Below are positions 7,453 to 14,904 of a stretch of 18,332 bases of DNA, piece by piece. Both the position numbers and the translations under genes were made by a program. Origin of the DNA: JAGLRQ01 sp965369805 (GTDB lineage Bacteria > Auribacterota > UBA6266); contig CBDURG010000026.1 of NCBI GenBank assembly GCA_965369805.1, positions 1 through 18,332 on the forward strand, in the 5' to 3' direction. Below the pieces are notes generated by a model that had not been told where the DNA came from, did not search any database, and worked only from the letters and a program-made list of their open reading frames with translations. The number at the start of each line of letters is the position of its first letter. Position 1 is the first letter of the stretch.

Positions 7453-7481
7453 ATTATATCAAGAACCCAGAAAAAGTTCCA
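7453..7481 (-). promoter_or_regulatory. Extended -10 promoter for the LysM lipoprotein gene
   Basis: On the minus strand a perfect TATAAT (7453-7458) is directly preceded by TGA, giving the extended -10 form TGnTATAAT. The -35 position at 17-base spacing (TGGAAC, 7476-7481) is poor, which is common where the extended -10 compensates. It lies between the aspS stop and the GTG start, leaving a leader of about 20 bases. Confidence 0.6.
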
Positions 7482-7511
7482 CAAATTTTCCCTATCACAG
7501 CTTTTTAATTA

Positions 7512-9284
7512 CTATTCCTCAACTATTTGAATTCCAAGTTCTTTAAGCTGTTCTTCTTTTACCTCGGAAGGAGCCCCAACCATAAGGTCCTGGGCTTTCT
7601 GATTCATTGGAAAAGCAATAACCTCTCTTATGTTAGGCGCATTTGAATAGAGCATTACAATTCTGTCTATACCCGGCGCGATGCCTCCATGCGGAGGTGC
7701 TCCAAACTCGAATGCCCTTATCATATGTCCAAAGCTGCTATCAACATCCTTTTTCAAATATCCCGCAATTTCAAAAGCCTTATACATAATATCAGGCCTG
7801 TGGTTACGTATAGCCCCGCTTGAAAGCTCCACACCGTTACAAATAATATCATACTGGAAAGCTTTAATATCAAGCGGGTTTTTATCAATAAGGGCCTTCA
7901 TGCCTCCCTGTGGCATTGAAAAGGGATTGTGTGAAAACTCTATTTTCTTCAGATCCTCATTATACTTGTACATCGGGAAATCCGTAACCCAGCAAAAAGC
8001 CATCGTGTTTTGGGGTATACACATGGTAGCTTTTGCAAAATAAACTCTCATATGCCCCATTATCTCACACGTCTTTTCCCAATCACCGGCACCAAAGAAC
8101 ACCACCTCTCCATCTTTTAAACTTAAGATTTGAGTAAGATTCTCTTTCTCCCCCTCGCTTAAAAATTTAAGTATAGGGCTTTTAAGGATTCCTTTATCCC
8201 TGATAATATATGCAAGCCCGCCCGAGCCCAGTTCCTTTGCATAGGCTTCCGCATTATCAAAAAACGAGCGCGGCCTGCCTGAAAGCCCCGGAATAACAAA
8301 CGCTTTGACGGTTTTCCCCTTGCCCGTTTGTTTTTGAAACGCCTTAAATTCAGATTTAACAAATACAGATGTTACATCTTTAAGTTCTAACCCATATCTT
8401 ATATCAGGTTTATCGGTTCCATATTTATTCATTGCGTCCAAATAAGGAATCCTCGGGAAAGAATCAAACATCAGTTTCTTGTCAGAAAGTTGTTTTGTAA
8501 GTTCTTTAAAAAGCCCGTCAACAATCTCAAAAACTTCTTCCTGTGTACAAAAGGACATCTCAAGATCCAACTGATAAAACTCCCCTGGAGATCTGTCTGC
8601 TCTTGAATCTTCATCCCGAAAACAAGGGGCTATCTGGAAATACCTATGAAAACCTGCTACCATAAGCAGCTGTTTGAACTGCTGCGGAGCCTGCGGCAGA
8701 GCGTAGAACTTACCTTTGTGAATGCGGCTCGGGACAAGATAATCCCTGGCACCTTCGGGAGAACTACAGGTAAGGATAGGAGTATTTATCTCAGTAAACT
8801 CGATAGAAGAAAGATATTGTCTTATAAAACTTATAATTTTTGAACGGTAAATAATGTTTTTGTGAAGCTGGTTTTTTCGAAGGTCAAGAAATCTATACTT
8901 TAACCTTATTTCCTCCCCCACAGGTTCTTCATCCGCAATCTGGAAAGGAAGCACCTCAGCCGAGGATTCCACTTCAATATCTTTAATAAAAACTTCTATT
9001 TCCCCTGTTTCGATTTTCGGATTAACCGCTTCAGGTGAACGTTCAACAACTTTACCCGAAACGGATATAACGCTTTCCAACCTTAGTTTTTCTACGGTTT
9101 TATAACTTTTTATTTCATTCTCCGGGTTAAAAACAAGCTGGCATATTCCCGTGTGATCTCTTAAATCAACAAATATCAAACTGCCATGATCTCTCTTCCT
9201 ATGAATCCACCCAGCAAGCTTTACCTCTTTGCCATAATCTTTTTTTTTCAATTTTCCGCAGTATTCAGTCCTGTATTTATTCAT
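7512..9284 (-). CDS. aspS: Aspartyl-tRNA synthetase, possibly non-discriminating (Asp/Asn)
   Basis: This class II synthetase attaches aspartate to tRNA-Asp and, if non-discriminating, also to tRNA-Asn. The 590-residue length and bacterial layout fit. An N-terminal OB-fold anticodon-binding domain (about 15-110) begins RTEYCGKL. Motif 2 is FRDEDSRADR within the catalytic core, the bacterial GAD insertion occupies about 290-420, and motif 3 is GIAPGIDRIVML (534-545). In the anticodon domain the protein has R-D-H33-G where E. coli has R-D-L-G, and it lacks the Lys of the later NI/K loop (here SPEAVNP). Both features are associated with relaxed tRNA specificity in enzymes such as that of Pseudomonas aeruginosa. 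The gene overlaps the end of hisS by eight bases and has AAAGGA before the ATG. Confidence 0.96.
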   Translation of the reverse strand: MNKYRTEYCGKLKKKDYGKEVKLAGWIHRKRDHGSLIFVDLRDHTGICQLVFNPENEIKSYKTVEKLRLESVISVSGKVVERSPEAVNPKIETGEIEVFIKDIEVESSAEVLPFQIADEEPVGEEIRLKYRFLDLRKNQLHKNIIYRSKIISFIRQYLSSIEFTEINTPILTCSSPEGARDYLVPSRIHKGKFYALPQAPQQFKQLLMVAGFHRYFQIAPCFRDEDSRADRSPGEFYQLDLEMSFCTQEEVFEIVDGLFKELTKQLSDKKLMFDSFPRIPYLDAMNKYGTDKPDIRYGLELKDVTSVFVKSEFKAFQKQTGKGKTVKAFVIPGLSGRPRSFFDNAEAYAKELGSGGLAYIIRDKGILKSPILKFLSEGEKENLTQILSLKDGEVVFFGAGDWEKTCEIMGHMRVYFAKATMCIPQNTMAFCWVTDFPMYKYNEDLKKIEFSHNPFSMPQGGMKALIDKNPLDIKAFQYDIICNGVELSSGAIRNHRPDIMYKAFEIAGYLKKDVDSSFGHMIRAFEFGAPPHGGIAPGIDRIVMLYSNAPNIREVIAFPMNQKAQDLMVGAPSEVKEEQLKELGIQIVEE

Positions 9285-10554
9285 TTTTTCCTTTGAACAG
9301 CTGTCTTATTGATTTTAAATTATCTTCCGTTATTTCTTTTTCTTCACCAGATTCCATGTTCTTTAACTTAAATACTCCTTTATTAACTTCCTCATCGCCT
9401 ACTATAACGCAATACTTTGATTTCAACTTATTAGCAGTTCTCATTTGAGATTTCATGCTTTTTCCAAAAGCGGCTTTCGCGCTAATATTTAATTTCATCC
9501 TTAATGTATTAAGGATGAAAATCACTTTTTTAAGAGCTTTCTCGCCCTGATATACCACAAAAACATCGGTAGCCGTGGAAAGAGAAAAGTCAGGGCGCTG
9601 GCTTTTCAAAGCCATTATTACCCTTTCAATACCAGCGCCAAATCCAACAGCAGGAACATCAGGCCCCCCTAACTCTTTCACCATATTATCGTATCTTCCG
9701 CCGCCGCCAATCGCGTTTTGGGAACCCAACCCTGAGGCAGTAACTTCAAAAACAACAGCCGTATAATAATCAAGGCCTCTTACTAACCTGGAATTTTCAA
9801 CAAACGCCGTCGCGTTAGCAGATAATAAATCTTTAAGCTCTTTGTAGTATGACCGGCAGCTCTCACAGGTAAGAAAATCTGTCCCCTCAAATCCTGATAA
9901 TATTTCGATACATCCTTCTTTCTTGCAATCCAAGATCCTCAAAGGGTTTTCTTCGAGCCTCAATTTACAATCATCGCACATTGAGCTTGTTTTTCCGCAA
10001 ACAAATTCCTTAATGCCTTTCCTGACTGATTCTCTACATTCTTTTTTTCCGCAACCTACATTATTCAGTTCAAGAACAAAATCTTTTAAACCAAGCCTGG
10101 CGTAAATCGTGAGAAGAAAGATTATCATTTCAGCGTCTATTGCGGGGTTTTTTATTCCAAAACATTCTGCCCCGAACTGAACATGCTGCCTGAACCTTCC
10201 CTTTTGAGGATTCTCATACCTAAACATCGGAGCAATGTAAAAAAGTTTCGCGACTTCTCCCTGTGAAGTCACACCACTTTGAAGATACGCCCTCACCACA
10301 GAAGGCGTTCCTTCAGGCCGAAGGGTCACGGGCCTCCCTCCACGATCCTCAAAAGTATACATCTCTTTCCTGACAATATCCGTTCCAATTCCTGAACCCC
10401 TTTTAAAAAGCTCTGTTCTTTCAAGAATTGGTGTGCGTATTTCTCCATACCCGAAAAGAGCAGCCGTCTCTCTCACAGTCTTTTCAATAAACTGCCAGAA
10501 CACAACTTCCTCAGGCAAAACATCATACATTCCTTTTAATACATTTATTTTCAT
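9277..10554 (-). CDS. hisS: Histidyl-tRNA synthetase
   Basis: This class II synthetase charges tRNA-His. The chosen start at 10554 gives 425 residues beginning MKINVLKGMYDVLPEE, the normal opening of the family. It has AAGGG five bases upstream, whereas an in-frame ATG at 10578 would add eight unlikely residues and has a weaker ribosome site. Visible motifs are RTPILERTELFKRG, motif 2 (MFRYENPQKGRFRQH), the histidine-binding LVRGLDYYTAVVFEV, and motif 3 (GGGGRYDNMV followed by GFGAGIERVIMAL). A cysteine-rich insertion with CDDC and CESC pairs lies in the middle, as in many Gram-positive-like HisRS. The C-terminal anticodon domain covers about the last 95 residues. Pairing with aspS, overlapping by eight bases, is a known bacterial arrangement. 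A promoter is visible upstream. Confidence 0.96.
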   Translation of the reverse strand: MKINVLKGMYDVLPEEVVFWQFIEKTVRETAALFGYGEIRTPILERTELFKRGSGIGTDIVRKEMYTFEDRGGRPVTLRPEGTPSVVRAYLQSGVTSQGEVAKLFYIAPMFRYENPQKGRFRQHVQFGAECFGIKNPAIDAEMIIFLLTIYARLGLKDFVLELNNVGCGKKECRESVRKGIKEFVCGKTSSMCDDCKLRLEENPLRILDCKKEGCIEILSGFEGTDFLTCESCRSYYKELKDLLSANATAFVENSRLVRGLDYYTAVVFEVTASGLGSQNAIGGGGRYDNMVKELGGPDVPAVGFGAGIERVIMALKSQRPDFSLSTATDVFVVYQGEKALKKVIFILNTLRMKLNISAKAAFGKSMKSQMRTANKLKSKYCVIVGDEEVNKGVFKLKNMESGEEKEITEDNLKSIRQLFKGKNE

Positions 10555-10588
10555 CTTTTCCCTTGCCCCTAAACCCATGACCCTAATA

Positions 10589-10644
10589 GTCTGTTTACTA
10601 CATACTACTTACTGCCTTTTGCCACAAGTATTTAATTCACAGAC
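10589..10644 (-). repeat. Low-complexity, foldable leader of hisS
   Basis: The hisS leader contains word-like repeats of the AGTA/GTAGTA type on the minus strand (10594-10616). GTCTGT (10589-10594) is complementary to ACAGAC (10639-10644), and TACTT (10606-10610) to AAGTA (10626-10630), so a nested stem-loop is possible. The outer arm sits at about the predicted transcription start, so it may not be wholly transcribed. No T-box sequence (TGGNACC) is visible. It is probably a spacer repeat rather than a known riboregulator. Confidence 0.35.
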
Positions 10645-10648
10645 GGTA

Positions 10649-10677
10649 ATGTTAAACCAGGGTCACAAATATGTCAA
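10649..10677 (-). promoter_or_regulatory. Sigma70-type promoter for hisS-aspS
   Basis: On the minus strand a perfect -35 TTGACA (10672-10677) is followed after 17 bases by TAACAT (10649-10654), which matches four of six -10 positions. It lies just beyond the terminator of the HU/IHF gene and would give a leader of about 88 bases before the hisS start at 10554. Confidence 0.65.
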
Positions 10678-10712
10678 AAGAAAAAACCCTCCAGCTTAGG
10701 ACACCAGAGGGT
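10676..10712 (-). terminator. Rho-independent terminator of the HU/IHF gene
   Basis: The minus strand shows ACCCTCTGG pairing with CTGGAGGGT (9 pairs, two of them G-U) across a nine-base loop, followed by TTTTTTCTTTT. The polarity fits only the minus strand. The T-run merges into the -35 box of the hisS promoter. Confidence 0.85.
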
Positions 10713-10782
10713 CTTACTTATTTCACACATGATCATATTCAATTACTTTCTCACCGTTAACAAATGTATCAGACTCTCCCGC

Positions 10783-11076
10783 TTATAAGGTTTTTCCCAC
10801 ATTTTTTTTCATAACCCGACCCGGCTTAAAATACGCAACTTTCTTAGCAGGAATCGTTACTACTTCCTGTGGTTTATTAGGATTTCTACCCGTCCTTGCT
10901 TTTCTGTTCTTTACAGTAAAAACTCCAAAATTTCTTAATTCAATATTTTGGCCTTTTTGTAAGCTCTCAACGATATAATCGAGTGTTTTTTGAATAACTT
11001 CTTTTACCGCAACCTGGGCTATCCCTGTTTTTTTTGAAATCCTAATTGCAAGTTCTCTCTTTGTCAAGTTTGCCAT
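10783..11076 (-). CDS. HU/IHF family nucleoid DNA-binding protein
   Basis: This 97-residue histone-like protein bends or wraps DNA as a dimer. The N-terminal helices (MANLTKRELAIRISKKTGI onward) are followed by the beta region FGVFTVKNRKARTGRNP (about 50-66), with the arm-tip R-x-GRNP signature, and a C-terminal FKPGRVMKKNV helix. The length and FKPG ending are shared by HU and IHF; without an alignment I cannot say whether it forms a homodimer. A strong AGGAGG lies six bases before the ATG. The gene has its own promoter and terminator, so it is an independently expressed single-gene unit, as expected for an abundant protein. Confidence 0.95.
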   Translation of the reverse strand: MANLTKRELAIRISKKTGIAQVAVKEVIQKTLDYIVESLQKGQNIELRNFGVFTVKNRKARTGRNPNKPQEVVTIPAKKVAYFKPGRVMKKNVGKTL

Positions 11077-11082
11077 AAAAAA

Positions 11083-11088
11083 CCTCCT
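11083..11088 (-). promoter_or_regulatory. Consensus Shine-Dalgarno sequence of the HU/IHF gene
   Basis: AGGAGG on the minus strand is six bases from the ATG. It is one of the two strongest ribosome sites in the window (the other precedes tolQ), consistent with high expression. Confidence 0.75.
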
Positions 11089-11121
11089 GAAAACCTCATT
11101 TTTCTATAACCAAGTAGAGGA

Positions 11122-11150
11122 ATATAACACGCACAGAATAACAGCGTCAA
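11122..11150 (-). promoter_or_regulatory. Sigma70-type promoter of the HU/IHF gene
   Basis: On the minus strand TTGACG (11145-11150, five of six -35 matches) and TTATAT (11122-11127) are separated by exactly 17 bases. The expected transcription start is near 11115, giving a leader of about 39 bases that contains the consensus ribosome site. Confidence 0.75.
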
Positions 11151-11211
11151 GAATATATTTTAAACCGATTTTCTCAAATCACAAGTTTAGGCCCGGCTCT
11201 ATATAACCTTC

Positions 11212-14200
11212 CTATCTCTTCTTTTTCAGCCAAACGGTATTCTCTCCAAGTAGTAAAACAACATCCTTCATAAATCTTTCACTCGGTTTGACACAAAAAC
11301 CTTTTCCTAAAAGCATATTAACTTTTCCACCCGAGGGAAGATTCAGAGCTACAGCAACTGGAGTAATTCCTTTATTCTTTTTTAAAACATCCCTTAATTT
11401 TTCCAATTCACCTTCAACTAAATTGCCGGAAAATATCTCAACAACAACAGATTCGGTAAACCTTTCCCTGACATCATCCAGATGTATGAGTTCATCCGCC
11501 AATATCTTAGGGATATCTTCCTTTAAACTAACCTTTCCGATAACCATCACAGGAAGGTTTTTCTCTACAAGTTCAAAGTTTTTCTTAAAAGCCGACGGAA
11601 AAAGAATGACTTCCATGCTCCCCTTAAGGTCTTCCAGTGTAAGAACAGCCATTTTTTCTCTTGTTTTTCTTGTTGCCAGATTTTTTAAATTTGAAATGAT
11701 TCCCCCTATCATAACAGTCCCGTTAGAAGAACCCTTTTTAATACTTTCGGTATCAGCGGTAGAGAATATCTTCAAAACATTTTTATACTGAACAATTGGA
11801 TGGCCTGAAATATAAAAGCCCAAAAGTTCCTTTTCGAATGTCAGAAGCTGGCTTTCATGAAATTCAGCGGCATCAGGCAATGCTTCTGACTTAATCGTTG
11901 CGGTCTCCTCTCCAAAAAGAGACTGTTGCCCTTTTTGTCTTTCTCTGTGTAATCCGGCGGCATCAGTAAGCTTTGCATCCAAAACCTTAAACAATTGGGC
12001 CCTTTTGTATCCAAGGCTGGAAAAAGCCCCACATTTAATAAGGCTTTCCACAACCTTTCTATTAGAAGCTTTTGTATCAACACTATTGAGAAAATCTGTT
12101 AATGAAATAAACTTTCCCCTCTTGTCCCTGACTTTCACTATTGATTCAACCGCTGTCTCCCCGACATTCTTTATTGCCGCCAAACCAAACCTGATATTGC
12201 TGCCTACAACAGTAAATCCTTTAAAACTCTCGTTAATATCAGGCGGCAAAACGTCTATACCCATGTTAGAACATTCATCAATATATTTAGCCATTTTATC
12301 CATATTGTTAAGCTCGCTTGTTAGAAGAGCGGCCATGTACTCTACAGTATAATTTGCTTTAAGATATGCCGTCTGATAGGCAATCATGGCATAAGCCTGG
12401 CTGTGAGATTTATTAAAACCGTATCCAGCAAACTTTTCAATAGTATTAAAGATTTTTTGAGCAAGTTTCTTCTTTATTCCATTTTTTACCGCGCCATCAA
12501 TAAACTTCGCCTCCTGCTTTCCCATTGCGGCTTTTTTCTTCTTTCCCATAATCCTTCTTAAGATATCCGCGTCAGCAAGCGTATATCCCGCGATCACATT
12601 CACAGTCTGCATCACCTGTTCCTGGTAAAGCATAATGCCATAGGTATCTCGCAAAATCGGCTCAAGGCTCGGATGGTCATACTTTATGGGAACCTTACCA
12701 AGCTTTTTCTGAACATAGTCGTCAAGCATATTCATCGGGCCCGGCCTGTAAAGAGCTACAAGGGCATTTACATCTTCCAAAGCTGAAATGCCTATCCTTC
12801 TTGCGAGATCCTGCATCCCCGCGCTTTCAAGTTGAAACACACCTATAGTATCGGCATTGTTCAGCAACTCAAATGTTTTGAAATTCTCGAGAGAAATTTC
12901 ATCAATATTAATTTTCTCTCCTCTGGTTTTCTCTATAATGTTTATACAGTTTTGAATTACTGTAAGAGTCTTCAGCCCCAGAAAATCCATTTTCAAAAGG
13001 CCAATTCTGCTAACATCGTTCATATCAAACTGTGTGATAACCTCACCCTCTTTTCCTCTGCAAAGCGGAAGGTATTCCTCCAAAGGTTTGTTGTCAGCAA
13101 TCACTACTCCCGCGGCATGAGTAGACGCGTGCCTGCTTAAACCCTCCAGTTTAAGAGCCATCTCAAAAAGCCTTTTTACTCTTCCATCCTTGTTTATCGC
13201 TTCTTTTAATCTCGGCTCGCTTTTTAAGGCTTTCTTCAATGTAACACCCAAACCTTCCGGAACAAGCTTGGCAAGTCTATCAACCTCGGCATATGGCATA
13301 TTCAGAACCCTTCCAACATCCCTTACCACTGCCTTGGCCTTCATGGTTCCAAAAGTTATAATCTGAGCAACACTGTCTTTGCCATATTTTGTGGAGACAT
13401 ATTCAATAAGCTTTCCCCTTTTCTCATCCGCGATATCGATATCAATATCGGGAGGAGAAATACGAGAAGGGTTTAGAAATCTTTCGAAAAGAAGATTAAA
13501 CTTTATGGGATCAACATTTGTTATTTCAAGGAGATAGGATACAAGGCTTCCGGCCGCGGAACCCCTGCCGGGGCCTATCGCGATCGCGTGTGTTTTTGCA
13601 TAGTGTATAAAATCCCACACAATAAGAAAGTAACTTATAAAACCAAGTTTTTCTATAACTTGAAGTTCATGCTCTAACCTTTCCCTGATTTCATAAGTTA
13701 TCTGGGCGTATCTTTTCACCAACCCTTTTTCGCAAAGTTCTCTTAAATAATCTTCCTGTTTTTTGCTTCCGGGCAGCACGAATTTCGGATAATAGTATCT
13801 ACCGCCAAGCTTAAATTCCAGATTGCATCTCTCTGCTATTTCCAATGTAGTTTCCAAAGACCGCGGCAAATCTTCAAAAGCTATTTTCATTTCTCTTCCG
13901 CTTTTTAAATAAAATTCATTTGTGGACATTTTCATTCTTTTCGCATCATCGACCGTAGTATCTGTCTGTATACCAAGAAATATTTCGTGAGCGGCAGCAT
14001 CCTCTTTGTCAATGTAATGAACATCGTTTGTCGCAACAAGTTTTAAACCGGAATCTTCAGAAAGTTCTTTCAAAACCTTATTAACCCTAATCTGTTCCGG
14101 GATCAGATGATTCATAACTTCGAGATAAAAATTTTCTTTTCCAAAAATTCCTGTGTACTCATCAATAATAGATCTGGCTTTGTCTATGTTTCCATTAAGA

Positions 14201-14649
14201 ATTTCCTGCGCGATTTCACCTTTAAGACATCCGCTAAGCGCTATAAGCCCGCCACTAAACTCTCTCAGCGTTGCCTTGTCTATTCTCGGTTTATAATAGT
14301 ATCCCTCGCGGTAAGATCTGGTATTTAATTTTATGAGGTTGCTGTATCCTTCTTTATCCTTTATGAGTAAAGTAAGGTGATAAGCATTGGTTTTTCGTGA
14401 ATTAGGTTTTTTTTCTTTCATGCTTCCGGGAGAAACATACATCTCGCATCCTATTATGGGTTTTATCCCCGCATCCAAAGCCTTATCATAAAACTTTATA
14501 ATACCATGCATATTACCGTGGTCCGTTATCGCAAGGGCAGACATTTCAAGTTCAACCGCTTTTTTAACAAGCCTGTCTAAACTACAGGCTCCATCAAGAA
14601 GGCTGTACTCCGTATGAACATGCAAGTGAACAAAATCTTTATTATTCAT
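11212..14649 (-). CDS. dnaE: DNA polymerase III alpha subunit
   Basis: This is the replicative DNA polymerase subunit, about 1145 residues, the usual DnaE1 length. I prefer the ATG at 14649; a TTG at 14655, better spaced from a GAGAG ribosome site, would add two residues. Numbered from the ATG, the N-terminal PHP domain carries H10, H12, D19, H44, E69, H91, C141, D209 and H211, an apparently complete metal site. The polymerase core has GPGRGSAAGS near 359-368 and the catalytic aspartates in PDIDID (D403 and D405). A helix-hairpin-helix region and a C-terminal OB fold (GGIISNLKNL...LEDLKGSMEVILFPSAF) follow. The gene starts 12 bases after the zinc-ribbon gene. Its end is 135 bases before the HU/IHF start, with no obvious terminator. 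Confidence 0.97.
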   Translation of the reverse strand: MNNKDFVHLHVHTEYSLLDGACSLDRLVKKAVELEMSALAITDHGNMHGIIKFYDKALDAGIKPIIGCEMYVSPGSMKEKKPNSRKTNAYHLTLLIKDKEGYSNLIKLNTRSYREGYYYKPRIDKATLREFSGGLIALSGCLKGEIAQEILNGNIDKARSIIDEYTGIFGKENFYLEVMNHLIPEQIRVNKVLKELSEDSGLKLVATNDVHYIDKEDAAAHEIFLGIQTDTTVDDAKRMKMSTNEFYLKSGREMKIAFEDLPRSLETTLEIAERCNLEFKLGGRYYYPKFVLPGSKKQEDYLRELCEKGLVKRYAQITYEIRERLEHELQVIEKLGFISYFLIVWDFIHYAKTHAIAIGPGRGSAAGSLVSYLLEITNVDPIKFNLLFERFLNPSRISPPDIDIDIADEKRGKLIEYVSTKYGKDSVAQIITFGTMKAKAVVRDVGRVLNMPYAEVDRLAKLVPEGLGVTLKKALKSEPRLKEAINKDGRVKRLFEMALKLEGLSRHASTHAAGVVIADNKPLEEYLPLCRGKEGEVITQFDMNDVSRIGLLKMDFLGLKTLTVIQNCINIIEKTRGEKINIDEISLENFKTFELLNNADTIGVFQLESAGMQDLARRIGISALEDVNALVALYRPGPMNMLDDYVQKKLGKVPIKYDHPSLEPILRDTYGIMLYQEQVMQTVNVIAGYTLADADILRRIMGKKKKAAMGKQEAKFIDGAVKNGIKKKLAQKIFNTIEKFAGYGFNKSHSQAYAMIAYQTAYLKANYTVEYMAALLTSELNNMDKMAKYIDECSNMGIDVLPPDINESFKGFTVVGSNIRFGLAAIKNVGETAVESIVKVRDKRGKFISLTDFLNSVDTKASNRKVVESLIKCGAFSSLGYKRAQLFKVLDAKLTDAAGLHRERQKGQQSLFGEETATIKSEALPDAAEFHESQLLTFEKELLGFYISGHPIVQYKNVLKIFSTADTESIKKGSSNGTVMIGGIISNLKNLATRKTREKMAVLTLEDLKGSMEVILFPSAFKKNFELVEKNLPVMVIGKVSLKEDIPKILADELIHLDDVRERFTESVVVEIFSGNLVEGELEKLRDVLKKNKGITPVAVALNLPSGGKVNMLLGKGFCVKPSERFMKDVVLLLGENTVWLKKKR

Positions 14650-14661
14650 AAACAAAATATT

Positions 14662-14904
14662 TTACTCTCTTTTTTTCCCTTCACTTTTATTTATAGAACT
14701 ACAGCGAGGACAGCGTGAAAAGTCCTCTTCGGAATCATAAATATATACATACGCGCAAATCGGGCACCTGCAGGTTTTTTTTTGTTCAGGATTTACCCTC
14801 TTCACCTTAACCTTATACTCAAAAAAAACCCAGGCAAATAGCACCACTCCCAGGGAAAGGCACAGGTACACAACAAAAGCAGTGGAAATATCAACTTTTA
14901 TCAT
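14662..14904 (-). CDS. Small membrane-anchored zinc-ribbon protein, function unknown
   Basis: I do not recognise a named family for this 80-residue protein. It has a single membrane helix at about residues 9-28, then a basic stretch (KVKVKR, 31-36) and a likely cytoplasmic zinc ribbon: C45-x-C47-x2-C50 and C65-x2-C68 (CRCPIC ... CPRC), with a charged tail. Positive residues after the helix suggest the ribbon faces the cytoplasm. The ATG at 14904 overlaps the end of the TonB-like gene by 14 bases, and dnaE starts 12 bases after its stop, so it bridges the envelope cluster and dnaE. It could be an accessory or sensor of the Tol/Ton module, or a small regulator; the sequence does not say. Confidence 0.75.
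   Translation of the reverse strand: MIKVDISTAFVVYLCLSLGVVLFAWVFFEYKVKVKRVNPEQKKTCRCPICAYVYIYDSEEDFSRCPRCSSINKSEGKKRE

Noticed and set aside
10555..10578. hisS start at 10578
   Set aside because: It adds MGLGAREK, which is not family-like, and the ATG at 10554 has a better ribosome site.
10713..10782. Second hairpin or small gene between the HU/IHF stop and its terminator
   Set aside because: Only short palindromes such as ATGATCAT and GTTAAC are present; no open frame or extended stem.
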